A DNA stretch of 64,000 nt from Psychromonas sp. MME1 (GTDB lineage Bacteria > Pseudomonadota > Gammaproteobacteria > Enterobacterales > Psychromonadaceae), in NCBI RefSeq assembly GCF_041080865.1, contig NZ_CP160906.1, positions 930,001-994,000 of the forward strand, read 5' to 3'. Positions 1 through 8,940 of the stretch are shown one piece after another; within the stretch, counting starts at the first letter, position 1; each line of letters opens with the position of its first letter. The position numbers were made by a program, and so were the translations under genes. The notes under the pieces are model-generated. The model saw only the letters and a program-made list of their open reading frames with translations. It did no database searches and had not been told where the DNA came from.

Positions 1-211
1 GGCTAATGAAGGTGTACAATTTACGGTTGACCTAGCTGCGCAAAAAGTCACAACACCAGGTGGTCTTGATATTAGCTTTGACGTTGATGCATTCCGTAAA
101 GAGTCATTACTTGAAGGTCTTGATGATATTGCGTGGACGTTAAAACATGAAGATAAAATCACTGCCTTTGAAGAGAAACAGAAACAAGCTTTACCTTGGT
201 TGTGGAATTAA
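1..211 (+). CDS. leuD: 3-isopropylmalate dehydratase small subunit, C-terminal part
   Basis: The reading frame enters from the left edge and runs 70 codons to a TAA. The last residues (DDIAWTLKHEDKITAFE, ending LPWLWN) match the C-terminal end of LeuD, the small subunit of isopropylmalate isomerase. With LeuC it converts 2-isopropylmalate to 3-isopropylmalate in leucine synthesis in the cytoplasm. Only the C-terminal third is inside the window. A clear intrinsic terminator follows, so this is probably the last gene of a leu operon. Identity rests on recognition of the family, not on a search. Confidence 0.85.
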   Translation, partial: ANEGVQFTVDLAAQKVTTPGGLDISFDVDAFRKESLLEGLDDIAWTLKHEDKITAFEEKQKQALPWLWN

Positions 212-244
212 GGCCGCTACTATTAAAATAGTGGTCGGTTAATT

Positions 245-272
245 AAAAAGGCGCAATTGTTGCGCCTTTTTT
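245..272 (+). terminator. Rho-independent terminator after leuD
   Basis: A GGCGCAA / TTGCGCC stem with a very short loop is preceded by A residues and followed by a T run, 33 bases after the leuD stop. Confidence 0.85.
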
Positions 273-280
273 ATCGAAAA

Positions 281-316
281 CTGCTTGGATTAATATTTGA
301 AAATTAATCCAAGCAG
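281..316. repeat. Perfect 14-bp inverted repeat upstream of the LeuA-like gene
   Basis: The arms CTGCTTGGATTAAT (281-294) and ATTAATCCAAGCAG (303-316) are exact complements around an 8-base loop. The repeat lies directly after the leuD terminator and 33 bases before the next start codon. It could be a second terminator (CTTTT follows), a leader hairpin or a protein-binding site. The sequence does not decide between these. Confidence 0.7.
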
Positions 317-349
317 CTTTTAAACAGAATAACAGACGGAGTAAAGGGA

Positions 350-1876
350 ATGATACAGCCCAACGTTGTACAATTAATGGATACTACATTACGCGATGGC
401 GAACAAACTCAAGCGGTTTCATTTTCTCCTGCTGAAAAGGTTAGTATTGCTAAGGCTTTGTTACAAAAATTAAAAATAGATCGTATTGAAGTCGCTTCTG
501 CACGTGTCTCTGAAGGTGAAAAAGAGGCCGTTAGCAAGCTTAATCGCTGGGCAAGTGGCGAAGGGCTTGTTGATAAAATCGAAGTACTTGGCTTTGTCGA
601 CCATACATTAAGTGTTGATTGGATAACAGATACAGGTGGAAAAGTTTTAAATCTATTGGCAAAAGGTAGCTTAAAACATTGTACTGAGCAGTTAGGCAAA
701 ACTCTTGATGAACATGTTTCTGATATAAAACAGACGATCGCCTATGCCAAGCAAAAAGGGTTAAAAGTTAATATTTATCTCGAGGATTGGTCAAATGGCT
801 ATCAAGACAGTCCTGAATATGTTTTTGCAATGGTAAGTCAATTAGAGCATGAAGGCATTGGCCACTTTATGCTACCTGACACATTAGGGGTCATGTCTCC
901 CGATGATGTGTTTACAAGTCTAAGTGATATGATTGGACGTTTTCCGCATCTGCAATTTGATTTCCATCCGCATAATGATTATGGCTTAGCCACTGCTAAT
1001 GCGCTGTTTGCCGTTAAAGCGGGTGTTGCTTCAATCCATTGCACCATGAACTGCTTAGGTGAGCGGGCGGGCAATGCGTCACTCACTGAAGTTGCCGTTG
1101 TTTTACAGGATAAATTGGGTAAAAAGGTGAATATTGATGAAAGTGAAATACACAATTTAAGCCAGTTAGTGGAGAATTTTTCAGGTAAACGTATCGCCGA
1201 TAATACGCCAATTGTCGGTGCCGATGTGTTTACTCAAACCAGTGGAATTCATGCCGATGGTGATAGGAAAGGTGGATTGTATATCACTGCATTAACGCCT
1301 GAACGTTTTGCGCGTTCACGCAGTTATGCACTGGGTAAAATGAGTGGTAAGGCTTCGCTTATGAAAAACCTTGAGACGATGGATATTGAACTTGACGATG
1401 AGCAGCAGAAAAAATTGTTGAAACGCATCGTTCGCTTAGCGGATCAAAAATCTAGTATTAGTCCCGATGATTTACCATTTATCATTGCAGATATGCTCGA
1501 ACGCAATGATTATAACTATGTAGAATTGTTAAATTGCTCTATCAACTCTGGATTGGAACTTGAATCAACTGTTAGTATTCGAGTTCGAGTTGCAGATGAG
1601 ATATATAAAACCAGCGGTAGTGGTAATGGTGGTTTTGATGCTTTTATCAGCGCAATGAAAAAAGTGTTAGATAAAGATGGATTCCAGTTTCCTGAATTAA
1701 TTGATTACGAATTACGTATTCCCCCAGGTGGAAAAACCAATGCATTAACCGAATGTAGAGTGACTTGGTCAGATGGTGATAGCCAATTTACGACGCGTGG
1801 CGTAAATGCTAATCAGGTTTTAGCAGGTATTGCTGCAACTATTCGTATGATAAACCTCAAATTTCATAAGGAGTAA
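350..1876 (+). CDS. Alpha-isopropylmalate / citramalate synthase family protein (LeuA-like)
   Basis: A 508-residue acyltransferase of the DRE-TIM metallolyase family. It would condense acetyl-CoA with a 2-oxo acid. The N-terminal barrel has the family signature DTTLRDGEQ (about residues 11-19), the metal-binding HPHND near residue 207, and NCLGERAGNA and SGIHADG further on. The C-terminal part (from about 395) looks like the LeuA allosteric/dimerisation domain and ends with GVNANQVLAGIAATIRMIN. GGAG lies 9 bases before the ATG. It sits just after leuD, not at the head of a leu operon, so it may be a second isopropylmalate synthase or a citramalate synthase. The substrate cannot be told from the sequence. 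Confidence 0.8.
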   Translation: MIQPNVVQLMDTTLRDGEQTQAVSFSPAEKVSIAKALLQKLKIDRIEVASARVSEGEKEAVSKLNRWASGEGLVDKIEVLGFVDHTLSVDWITDTGGKVLNLLAKGSLKHCTEQLGKTLDEHVSDIKQTIAYAKQKGLKVNIYLEDWSNGYQDSPEYVFAMVSQLEHEGIGHFMLPDTLGVMSPDDVFTSLSDMIGRFPHLQFDFHPHNDYGLATANALFAVKAGVASIHCTMNCLGERAGNASLTEVAVVLQDKLGKKVNIDESEIHNLSQLVENFSGKRIADNTPIVGADVFTQTSGIHADGDRKGGLYITALTPERFARSRSYALGKMSGKASLMKNLETMDIELDDEQQKKLLKRIVRLADQKSSISPDDLPFIIADMLERNDYNYVELLNCSINSGLELESTVSIRVRVADEIYKTSGSGNGGFDAFISAMKKVLDKDGFQFPELIDYELRIPPGGKTNALTECRVTWSDGDSQFTTRGVNANQVLAGIAATIRMINLKFHKE

Positions 1877-1979
1877 TGATCTCCTTGCGACAATTTTTAG
1901 TCGTTAAACCAATATTTGTTTTAATATGTAGCAATGAGTTAATTTGCTATGTTTAGTTAATTTTTTATAAGGTTATTTT

Positions 1980-2414
1980 ATGCGTGTTTGTGGGGTTGAG
2001 TTAACGGGGAATGAAGCGATAATTGGTATCATTCAATTAAAAGGGGGGCTCTATGATGTGCCAGCCGTCAGGACAACTAAATTAACGTTAGGCGATGCAA
2101 TCAATACTGAGCCACTTAAAAAATTTCAGTTTGATTTTTCACAATTAATGAAAGATTACCAAGTGGATACGGTTGTTATTAGGCAGCGTGACTTAAAGGG
2201 CAAATTTGCTGGAAATCCACTTAGTTTTAAAATTGAAGCTGCGTTACAGCTGATGAGTGATGTTAAGGTGCTTGTGCTTTCTCCTGCTTATATTAAAGAA
2301 GGTTTAGCGAAAGCGCAGGTAAAACCAGAAGCAAGAGAATTGGGGTTAAAGCAGTTTCAAGAAACCGCATTGTTAACTGCTTTTGCTTACTTAGAGCACC
2401 AAGCGGCCAATTAA
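1980..2414 (+). CDS. DUF3010 family protein
   Basis: A 144-residue cytoplasmic protein that matches what I know of the DUF3010 family of vibrios and shewanellas: a start like MRVCGVELTGNEAIIG, a central VVIRQRDLKGKFAG, and a C-terminal KQFQETALLTAFAY. The beginning (GVELTGNEA) resembles the first strand of RNase H-like folds, but no full catalytic set is evident. The function is unknown. A GG-containing purine stretch precedes the ATG. The gene stands alone between the LeuA-like gene and a TTG-started unknown gene. Confidence 0.75.
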   Translation: MRVCGVELTGNEAIIGIIQLKGGLYDVPAVRTTKLTLGDAINTEPLKKFQFDFSQLMKDYQVDTVVIRQRDLKGKFAGNPLSFKIEAALQLMSDVKVLVLSPAYIKEGLAKAQVKPEARELGLKQFQETALLTAFAYLEHQAAN

Positions 2415-2484
2415 TAATAGTTAAAGCCGTTTTTTACAACGTCATGAAATCTGTAAAGTTGAAAATCGCAGCTAAGGATAAATT

Positions 2485-2988
2485 TTGAAAACAGATGTTA
2501 ATCCCTTTTTAAATACATTACTTGATACTGAGAAACCCGTTAATCCACAGGGGTTCTTTGTACAGGGGGCTTTATACTTACAAGCTCAGTTATGCGATTA
2601 TTTATGCAAAGAAGGTGTGGCGATAGAAAATAGCTTTTTAAAACAAATTAAGAGTGCTCAACGGCATGGTAATAGTGAGACGGACAAAGCATTTTGGAGG
2701 GCTTTGCATGTTATTCATTCCCTATCAACGATGCCTTCTCATCACCAATGCGAGAGAAAATGGCTACGTTTTATTAATATCATTGAAAAATTGCAAGGCT
2801 ATAATGGCAGTCAATTATTTGCGCATGTTGGCATTAAGAAAAAGCGTTTATATCGCTTATATTTTGCGTATATGCTCAGCTGGGAGCATTTGCGCTATCT
2901 AGCGGGTAATGATGATGAATTTAGCCCAAGCGCTATTGTTCTTGATACTTTTTCGAGTATTAATGATGATCATGACCACTCCCATTAA
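2485..2988 (+). CDS. Hypothetical protein, 167 aa, TTG start
   Basis: I do not recognise this family. The start is TTG with an AAGGAT Shine-Dalgarno 5 bases upstream, and no better ATG exists nearby. The product is soluble-looking and mostly helical, with a basic stretch (VGIKKKRLYRLYFAY) near residue 113 and a histidine/aspartate-rich tail (DDHDHSH). No signal peptide or membrane segment is seen. A hairpin with a T-rich tail follows the stop, which supports a real transcription unit. Codon use looks like that of its neighbours. Confidence 0.6.
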   Translation: MKTDVNPFLNTLLDTEKPVNPQGFFVQGALYLQAQLCDYLCKEGVAIENSFLKQIKSAQRHGNSETDKAFWRALHVIHSLSTMPSHHQCERKWLRFINIIEKLQGYNGSQLFAHVGIKKKRLYRLYFAYMLSWEHLRYLAGNDDEFSPSAIVLDTFSSINDDHDHSH

Positions 2989-3000
2989 GTCATAAAGCAG

Positions 3001-3036
3001 TGCTATCTTTTTTAGATAGCGCAGCTTCATTTTTAT
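3001..3036 (+). terminator. Probable terminator after the 167-aa unknown gene
   Basis: GCTATCT and AGATAGC form a stem around a T-rich loop, with a T-rich stretch after it. The unit lies 13 bases after the stop codon and also just beyond the end of the oppositely directed HAD gene. Confidence 0.55.
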
Positions 3037-3041
3037 CGCTA

Positions 3042-3848
3042 TTATTTTAGTAGAAATTTTTCAAAGACATGGGCAACACCATCCTCATCATTGCTCGTTG
3101 TAATAAAATTCGCATGGGCTTTAACTTCATCAACGGCATTATCCATTGCAACACCTAATCCTGCGAACTTAATCATTTCTAAATCATTCGCCGCATCGCC
3201 TACACATATCACTTGTTCTGCTGTTAGTCCGAGATGTGCGGTTAAAGCAGCCATGCCTTCACCTTTGTTGCTATTTTTATGCATAAACTCGTAAAAAAAT
3301 GGTGTGCTTTGTGCCATTGAATACTTTTCTTGCATCTCATTTGGGAGTAATTTAATCCCTTTAGCGAGTTGTTCTGGCTCGTCAATCATCATAATTTTGA
3401 TGATATCATCATTTTCATCAAGCTGATTAAAGTCGTATAGGTTAAATTCAATGCCATTGAGTTTTGCTTCATAATCCGTATATCTATTTTCCTTTGGTGT
3501 GATCAGCCCATGCGTCATAGAGTAAGCTAAAATATTAACATCTAACTTATTTGCTAGCTGATATAACTCAATCGCATCTCGCCCTGTTAAAATAGAGCTT
3601 TTTATAACTGAGCGACAGGCTACTTTAAGAATGAGTGAGGCGTTATAGGTTAACACATAATCATCTTCACCATCTAAACCCAACGCTTGTAATGTTGGTA
3701 GCATGCCTTCAAAGGGGCGGCCTGAAGCTAATACTACTTTTATATCTCGTTCCTTTGCCGCTGATATTGCTTCGCGAACACGATTGGTTAGGGCTTTTTG
3801 GCTATTTAATAAGGTGCCATCCATATCTAAAGCAATTAATTTATACAT
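3042..3848 (-). CDS. Cof-type HAD-IIB sugar-phosphate phosphatase (YidA-like)
   Basis: A 268-residue HAD phosphatase. The chosen start (ATG at 3846-3848, with a GGAA motif upstream) gives MYKLIALDMDGTLLNS, the usual start of Cof/YidA proteins. The longer open frame upstream would add 36 non-homologous residues. Motif I is DMDGT (residues 8-12, two catalytic Asp), motif II is the Ser in LASGRP, and motif III/IV is CVGDAANDLEMI near the C-terminus. The cap is of the C2b type. Family members hydrolyse sugar phosphates and related metabolites in the cytoplasm. The exact substrate is unknown. Confidence 0.85.
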   Translation of the reverse strand: MYKLIALDMDGTLLNSQKALTNRVREAISAAKERDIKVVLASGRPFEGMLPTLQALGLDGEDDYVLTYNASLILKVACRSVIKSSILTGRDAIELYQLANKLDVNILAYSMTHGLITPKENRYTDYEAKLNGIEFNLYDFNQLDENDDIIKIMMIDEPEQLAKGIKLLPNEMQEKYSMAQSTPFFYEFMHKNSNKGEGMAALTAHLGLTAEQVICVGDAANDLEMIKFAGLGVAMDNAVDEVKAHANFITTSNDEDGVAHVFEKFLLK

Positions 3849-4005
3849 GATTAATTCCGGTAATTTATTTACCGATAGTGTATTTGAAATCGTCTTTTTA
3901 ATCGACACTGTTTGTAGAAATAATATTATTGCTGACTTTGCATCTTGAAGTATCATGGGTATATTATCTGTTTTTAATATTAATCATTTAAAGAGTGGTA
4001 CTCAA

Positions 4006-4338
4006 ATGGCCTATATCCCAAGCAATTACAAATCAATGGAAAATGACTATCGCGATAAAGCATTAAAATTGTTTCCGTGGGTGTGTGGAAAATGTGCGCG
4101 TGAATTTGTTTATTCTAATTTACGTGAATTAACGGTTCATCATATCGACCATGATCACAGTAATAATCCAGCAGATGGAAGTAATTGGGAGTTATTGTGT
4201 ATCTACTGTCATGACCATGAGCATGATAAATATACTCAAGCAGATTTGTATGGCAGTACGGTAGTCGCTGGTGATGATGTACAAGCCAGTGCAACCTACA
4301 ACCCCTTTGCAGACTTGTTATCTAAAATGAAAAAGTAG
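4006..4338 (+). CDS. yajD: HNH nuclease family protein YajD
   Basis: A 110-residue protein that agrees almost throughout with E. coli YajD: MAYIPSNYKSMENDYRDKAL at the start, then WVCGKCAREFVYSNLRELTVHHIDHDH, LLCIYCHDHEH and YNPFADL. Two CxxC pairs (CGKC and CIYC) bind a structural zinc, and HHIDHDH with the following Asn and CHDHEH form the HNH active-site region. The ATG at 4006 is preceded by GAGTGG. An upstream start at 3955 would add 17 residues absent from YajD. The biological role of the family is not well defined. Confidence 0.9.
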   Translation: MAYIPSNYKSMENDYRDKALKLFPWVCGKCAREFVYSNLRELTVHHIDHDHSNNPADGSNWELLCIYCHDHEHDKYTQADLYGSTVVAGDDVQASATYNPFADLLSKMKK

Positions 4339-4344
4339 TGTATT

Positions 4345-4375
4345 ATGCCCCAATCATAATATTCGAATGGGGCAT
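4345..4375. terminator. Hairpin between convergent yajD and motY
   Basis: ATGCCCCA and TGGGGCAT form an 8-bp stem 7 bases after the yajD stop and 13 bases beyond the end of motY on the other strand. The T run is weak, so this is a tentative bidirectional terminator. Confidence 0.45.
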
Positions 4376-4387
4376 GTGTTGGATGAG

Positions 4388-5268
4388 TTAACTATCTTCC
4401 CGTTCAATAGAGATAACTACGCGGCGATTTTGCATCCGTCCTAATATATTTTGGTTATCCGCCACATGATGTTTTTCACCAAATCCTGTTACCTGTATTT
4501 TTTCATCATCTAGACCTAATTGTTCTAAATATTCTTTAACTGAAATTGCGCGTTGCTCCGATAATTTTTGATTATGACTACGGAACCATAGCTATCTGAG
4601 TATCCTGCAATGAGCACAACACTAATATTTTCATCATATTTAATGTAATCACCAATCATTTTTAAACGTTTTTTGGAAAATGAGGTGAGTTTAACGCCGT
4701 TCTTATTGTATTTTAAAATACTAAAAGAGATATCTTCAAAATCGTAGGGTAACAGTTGATCGACACAATTACTAAACTCATCATAGCTACGATTAAAATT
4801 GATTGATGAAAGTGCGACACTGGTTATTTGATCATTATTACGCTAATCTTCAAAGAAAAAGGTTGGGTATTGTCCTGCTTCAAGTTCGTTCAACATGCGC
4901 CAAGCGCTTTGTTGCGTAACATAACCATCAAATTGTTGATAAAACTCGACGGTATCAATATCTTCGCTAGGTGCACCGGGGCGCCATTGTGGCGGTATTG
5001 ATTTGAGTTTCACTGTGCGTGTAACGGGCATCGCCAGTTTACTATGTAAAATAAAATCAAGGTTGATTTTTTTACTTGCCCTTGCCTCAAAATGCGCTTG
5101 TCCATAATTTGGAATAGGGTGCTCCAGTGTACATTGAATGGGAGTAGAGCTGGAGATATACCAAAGGGAGTTATCCATATCTGCGTGATAACTTTTATTC
5201 GTTGCAAAGGCTGATTGATAGAAAAATAGCAGTGTTATAAAAATAATTTTTTGCATAATATAACTCAT
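4388..5268 (-). pseudogene. motY: Broken motY, sodium-type flagellar motor T-ring protein
   Basis: MotY is a periplasmic protein that surrounds the polar flagellar motor and anchors the stator to peptidoglycan. The first open part (5268 to 4843) has a signal peptide (MQKIIFITLLFFYQSAFA, perhaps starting at 5256) and the MotY N-domain (TPIQCTLEHPIPNYGQAHFEARAS, then IPPQWRPGAPS). It stops at a TAG at 4843-4845, exactly where TGG (Trp) is expected. Translation beyond it continues in frame as MotY (VALSSINFNRSYDEF) into the OmpA-like domain up to LIAGYSDSYGS. A one-base deletion near 4578-4586 then shifts the frame, and the domain resumes as RSHNQKLSEQRA and ends VVISIEREDS. Two independent lesions argue for a true pseudogene. 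The motY-rnt divergence is a known order in vibrios. Confidence 0.85.
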
Positions 5269-5384
5269 CTTATTAAGGCGTCATCATTATTATCGGCAGC
5301 GATATTTTTTTCTTTAGTGAATTTTATGCTGTTTTCGGAAAAATCAGGCATAATTACTTTTCAAATTTTAACTATGAGTAAATT

Positions 5385-5999
5385 ATGGCAAACACATTGA
5401 CTGCGCGTTTTCGTGGTTATTACCCCGTTATTATTGATATTGAAACATCAGGATTAAACTCTCAAACGGATGCGATGCTAGAAATCGCCGCAATTTTTCC
5501 TGCGATGGATGAACAAGGTTACCTTTATGCTGCAGAAAAAATTCATTTTCATATAATGCCATTTGAGGGGGCGAATTTAGATCCTAAAGCATTGGAATTT
5601 ACCGGTATTGATCCCTTTAATCCGTTACGGGGCGCTATTGATGAATGTGAGGCATTAAGCGAAATTTTTAAGTTAGTTCGTAAACATCAAAAAAATAATC
5701 AATGCAATCGTTCTATAATTGTGGCTCATAATGCTTCATTCGATCAAGGTTTCATAAATCAGGCAACCCAGCGTTGTAACTTTAAAAGAGTCCCATTTCA
5801 TCCTTTTGTCAGTTTTGATACAGCGAGTATGGCTGCGTTAGCCCTTGGTCAAACTGTGCTTGCGAAGGCTTGTGAACAGGCCAAAATACCCTATGATAAT
5901 AATGAGGCGCATTCTGCTTTATACGATACACAAGTGACCGCAGAGTTGTTTTTCTATATTGTCAACAAATGGAAAGGATTAGGCGGATGGCCTGTTTAA
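5385..5999 (+). CDS. rnt: Ribonuclease T
   Basis: A 204-residue DEDDh 3'-5' exonuclease that trims tRNA and other small RNA 3' ends and single-stranded DNA ends. The first exonuclease motif is IDIETSG (Asp18, Glu20), the second region contains [11 protein letters not shown], and the third is [15 protein letters not shown] (His and Asp of the DEDDh set). The C-terminus WKGLGGWPV is typical of RNase T, and the length matches the family. The ribosome-binding site before the ATG is weak. It is divergent from motY across about 115 bases. Confidence 0.95.
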   Translation: MANTLTARFRGYYPVIIDIETSGLNSQTDAMLEIAAIFPAMDEQGYLYAAEKIHFHIMPFEGANLDPKALEFTGIDPFNPLRGAIDECEALSEIFKLVRKHQKNNQCNRSIIVAHNASFDQGFINQATQRCNFKRVPFHPFVSFDTASMAALALGQTVLAKACEQAKIPYDNNEAHSALYDTQVTAELFFYIVNKWKGLGGWPV

Positions 6000-6122
6000 T
6001 TAGAATAATATCAGTTATTCAATAATAGGCCTGGCAAAGTATCTTGAGGTACCATAGGGATAGTTGGCGCCTTTTACTCCTCATCACAATAATTGCAAAT
6101 GAATCTAGGGGTAGTGTTCTTC

Positions 6123-7586
6123 ATGGCAGAAAATAGAAAGCGAACAGCGGCAAGGTGGGTTGAGTTATTATCTAAGAATGAGCTACCAGCAATTACTTCT
6201 GTTGCGAGTAAATTAGATAAATTTTCCAATGATGACATTAGTTCTATACCTAAATTATGTAAGGTGATCTTACACAATCAATCTCTATCATCCTCAGTTT
6301 TAAAAGTTGTAAATAGTGGTAACCGTATTTCTAAACGTCAGATAACGACCGTTTCTAGAGCGGCTATTGTGTTGGGTATACGCACAGTAAAAAATATCTG
6401 TTTGACATCCAAAATATTAGATGGCCTATTAGAAAACAAAAATTTATCTCAGCAGGTCTGTAAGCGTTTAGGTATGTTAATGGCCAATGCCTTCCATGCT
6501 GCTTTATTAGCTAAAATGATGTTGCCTGAGTATGAAGATGATACACAGGAAGAGGTTTATTTGGCTGCGATGTTATATAACATCGGTGAAACTGCTTTTT
6601 GGAGTTGTGATAGTGAAATTGCTCGAGAATTAATTGAAAAAACATCATTACCTGCAAATCAGTTTCAAAAACATTGCCAAGAAACGCTTGGGATGAGTTT
6701 TAACGAGCTTAGTCGAGGGCTTGCTGAAACATGGCATCTTGGGGATTTATTAAGGAAGTCACTGGATACCCCAGAAAGTCGTACGGTTGAAATGCAAGCA
6801 ATAAGCTTAGCAAATAAGCTCAGTTTTTATATTACCTCGCCACCGAATAATAAACGTGAATTTAATGAATTTAATGAAGTATTAAATAGTATTAGCCATA
6901 TTATGCATATCGATAGACAAATTTTACGTGAACGTATAGATGAGACAAGGGTGCTCGCTATTAGTTTATTAAACTCATATGGTGCTTCTGTGTTAGATGA
7001 ATATATTCGCAAATTGCCTAAAGAAGATGATTTGACAATTTCAACGCGAAACGCCACCATTTTATTGAGTCAGGAAAAAGCGATATTAATGACCGTTAAA
7101 GAGATAACAAGGTTAAGTAAAAAAGGCCATAGTATTAATGAATTATTAAATTACACACTACAGCAAATAGCGACTATTTTTCACTTCAGTCGTAGCTCCT
7201 TTTGGATGCTATCTAAGGATAAAAGTCATTTGGAATCAAGGGTTTCATATGATGATTATGGGGAGGTTATTTATTTCCATCGCAGACTTGATATTAATAA
7301 AAACCTTCATTTAATGGATCACGTTTTACAAAATGAGGAGGCGACGTTAGTGGCTAACTATCGTGATCCTAAATGGCGCAATTATATTACAGAAGATATT
7401 GAAAAATTAATTGCTAATGGTGTTATTGGCTTTGCTCCTATTATGATTTCTAATAAAGTGATTGGTATGTTCTCTGTGCAATATTTAGGTGCAGTAGAAA
7501 AAATAAATAGTGAAGATTTTTCTCTATTTAACTTTACTATCGAGCACCTTAACATGTGTTTAACGGCCTTTTCGATGCGTCAATAG
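6123..7586 (+). CDS. HDOD domain protein with C-terminal GAF domain
   Basis: A 487-residue signalling protein. The N-terminal half is an HDOD domain (KNELPAITSVASKL near the start, SSVLKVVNSG, then HAALLAKMMLPEYEDDTQEEVYLAAML), a fold related to HD phosphohydrolases but lacking their full metal site. The C-terminal third (about residues 320-480) looks like a GAF sensor domain (LLNYTLQQIATIFHFSRSSF, then IGFAPIMISNKVIGMFSVQY). No membrane segments are seen. The ATG at 6123 has AGGGG upstream. A possible start at 6093 adds ten residues without a better site. Members often act in stress or second-messenger pathways, but the partner here is unknown. Confidence 0.75.
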   Translation: MAENRKRTAARWVELLSKNELPAITSVASKLDKFSNDDISSIPKLCKVILHNQSLSSSVLKVVNSGNRISKRQITTVSRAAIVLGIRTVKNICLTSKILDGLLENKNLSQQVCKRLGMLMANAFHAALLAKMMLPEYEDDTQEEVYLAAMLYNIGETAFWSCDSEIARELIEKTSLPANQFQKHCQETLGMSFNELSRGLAETWHLGDLLRKSLDTPESRTVEMQAISLANKLSFYITSPPNNKREFNEFNEVLNSISHIMHIDRQILRERIDETRVLAISLLNSYGASVLDEYIRKLPKEDDLTISTRNATILLSQEKAILMTVKEITRLSKKGHSINELLNYTLQQIATIFHFSRSSFWMLSKDKSHLESRVSYDDYGEVIYFHRRLDINKNLHLMDHVLQNEEATLVANYRDPKWRNYITEDIEKLIANGVIGFAPIMISNKVIGMFSVQYLGAVEKINSEDFSLFNFTIEHLNMCLTAFSMRQ

Positions 7587-7597
7587 TAAAATAAATG

Positions 7598-8461
7598 TTA
7601 TTTAATGAGTGTTTCAGGATATTCGCTAAACTTACCTTCCATCAGTTTCTTTTTATAGATATTAGCTTGCTCTTGTAATGCCATTTCATTGGTTATTAGT
7701 TTCTTTCCATTGATAAGTCCTTTTTGCAAAATAAGATCTAGATTTATATATTCCAGTTGCTGTTCATCTTGTGCTTTCATCGCTTCTTTGCTTATTGCAA
7801 GTAGTGCCCATATGTAAGCTTTTTCAAAATCCTGTGCTTGGTAATAAATGGTCATAATATAAACAAATGTACTATCAGGTATATCTTTGTATGAGTTACT
7901 TTCTCGTAGCGCATTATAAAATAGTGCTAATGCTTGTTGTGGGTCAAATTTACTATAATAGATGGCAAGCTTGGTTAACAATTTACGGTCTGTTACGCCT
8001 TCTTTACGTGCAGCGTTTAAAAAAACTTGTTTTGCTTTTAAATCCTGATAATGCGTCCAAAGATAGTAAGCAAGAATGGGATCCTCTGTATTTTTAATTT
8101 TTTTTAACTCATTTTTCATTAGATTTTTAGTCGTAAGATAATTTTCGACGCGTGCTTGTTTGCGTCCTTGATTGCGTGTGAATTGTAATGAAAGTGTTAA
8201 TTCTATACATGATTCATACTCATCAAGACGGTCTAAAAGCTGACGAGTATGGTCTGAAGAAGGCTCTCTTTTGTCATAATAACGAGCACGAATCAGATGT
8301 GTTCGTTGGAAACGGCAATCGGTTAATGTATGTAGATCTGCACATAGTTCAGGATCACTATCACAAATACGCGATAAACTATCATGTGAAAATGGGTTAC
8401 AGGAGATAATAGCGAAGAGAGTAACTAGTCCAAAAATAAATTTGATGGTTTGGGTAATCAT
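7598..8461 (-). CDS. DUF2989 family lipoprotein with TPR-like helices
   Basis: A 287-residue lipoprotein. The N-terminus has a hydrophobic signal and a lipobox ending AIISC with Cys21. The mature part contains the DUF2989 pattern (CDSDPELCADLHTLTDCRFQR) and a run of helical repeats (LLTKLAIYYSKFDPQQALALFYNAL, then FEKAYIWALLAISKEA) that look like TPR/Sel1 units. The family is common in Vibrio and Shewanella and its function is not known. The gene faces the HDOD gene tail to tail, 11 bases apart. Confidence 0.75.
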   Translation of the reverse strand: MITQTIKFIFGLVTLFAIISCNPFSHDSLSRICDSDPELCADLHTLTDCRFQRTHLIRARYYDKREPSSDHTRQLLDRLDEYESCIELTLSLQFTRNQGRKQARVENYLTTKNLMKNELKKIKNTEDPILAYYLWTHYQDLKAKQVFLNAARKEGVTDRKLLTKLAIYYSKFDPQQALALFYNALRESNSYKDIPDSTFVYIMTIYYQAQDFEKAYIWALLAISKEAMKAQDEQQLEYINLDLILQKGLINGKKLITNEMALQEQANIYKKKLMEGKFSEYPETLIK

Positions 8462-8543
8462 AAGTTGATCTGTTCCGTGAAATCAATATACATATGCATT
8501 ATAAATATAAGTTAGCATGTTAATACTAAAATAGGTGATACGA

Positions 8544-8825
8544 GTGTCAAATTTAACCGAATATGCAAAAAATATATCGCCATCGTTATATGAACAATTA
8601 AAACAAGCTGCCGAAACCGGAAGATGGCCAGACGGTAAGCAATTATCTACACATCAGAAAGAGAGTAGTTTACAGTTAATAATGGCATATCAAAGTTTAT
8701 ATAACGAACTGCCCGACCATTTTAGCATCGCTAAAGGGGGGGAAATATACATGCAAAGCAAAGCGCAATTAAAAACAAAATTTACTCATGAGGATGAACC
8801 AGAAATTCATATTATTAACCTATAA
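8544..8825 (+). CDS. DUF1315 family protein, YeaC-like
   Basis: A 93-residue cytoplasmic protein resembling E. coli YeaC: YEQLKQAAETGRWPDGKQLS, then HQKESSLQLIMAYQ, and SKAQLKTKF near the end. The start is GTG at 8544, with AGGTGAT about 5 bases upstream. An earlier GTG at 8535 overlaps that Shine-Dalgarno and is less likely. The function of the family is unknown. It converges on pykA and shares a bidirectional terminator with it. Confidence 0.8.
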   Translation: MSNLTEYAKNISPSLYEQLKQAAETGRWPDGKQLSTHQKESSLQLIMAYQSLYNELPDHFSIAKGGEIYMQSKAQLKTKFTHEDEPEIHIINL

Positions 8826-8886
8826 CAGTAGAGGTGGTAGTAAATCCTATCATTATCGACGAAACTGTTATTCCTCGATGATTTAA

Positions 8887-8917
8887 GTAAAAAACCTCTT
8901 TAAAAGAGGTTTTTTAC
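8887..8917. terminator. Bidirectional terminator between yeaC-like gene and pykA
   Basis: A perfect 14-bp stem (GTAAAAAACCTCTT and its complement) has a 3-base loop, with A and T runs built into the two arms. It therefore works as an intrinsic terminator for both strands. Confidence 0.9.
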
Positions 8918-8940
8918 TGTTAGTTAAGCGGTAAAATTAC

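Noticed and set aside
409-699. A 96-codon frame on the strand opposite the LeuA-like gene
   Set aside because: It lies wholly inside a clearly recognised gene and has no similarity of its own.
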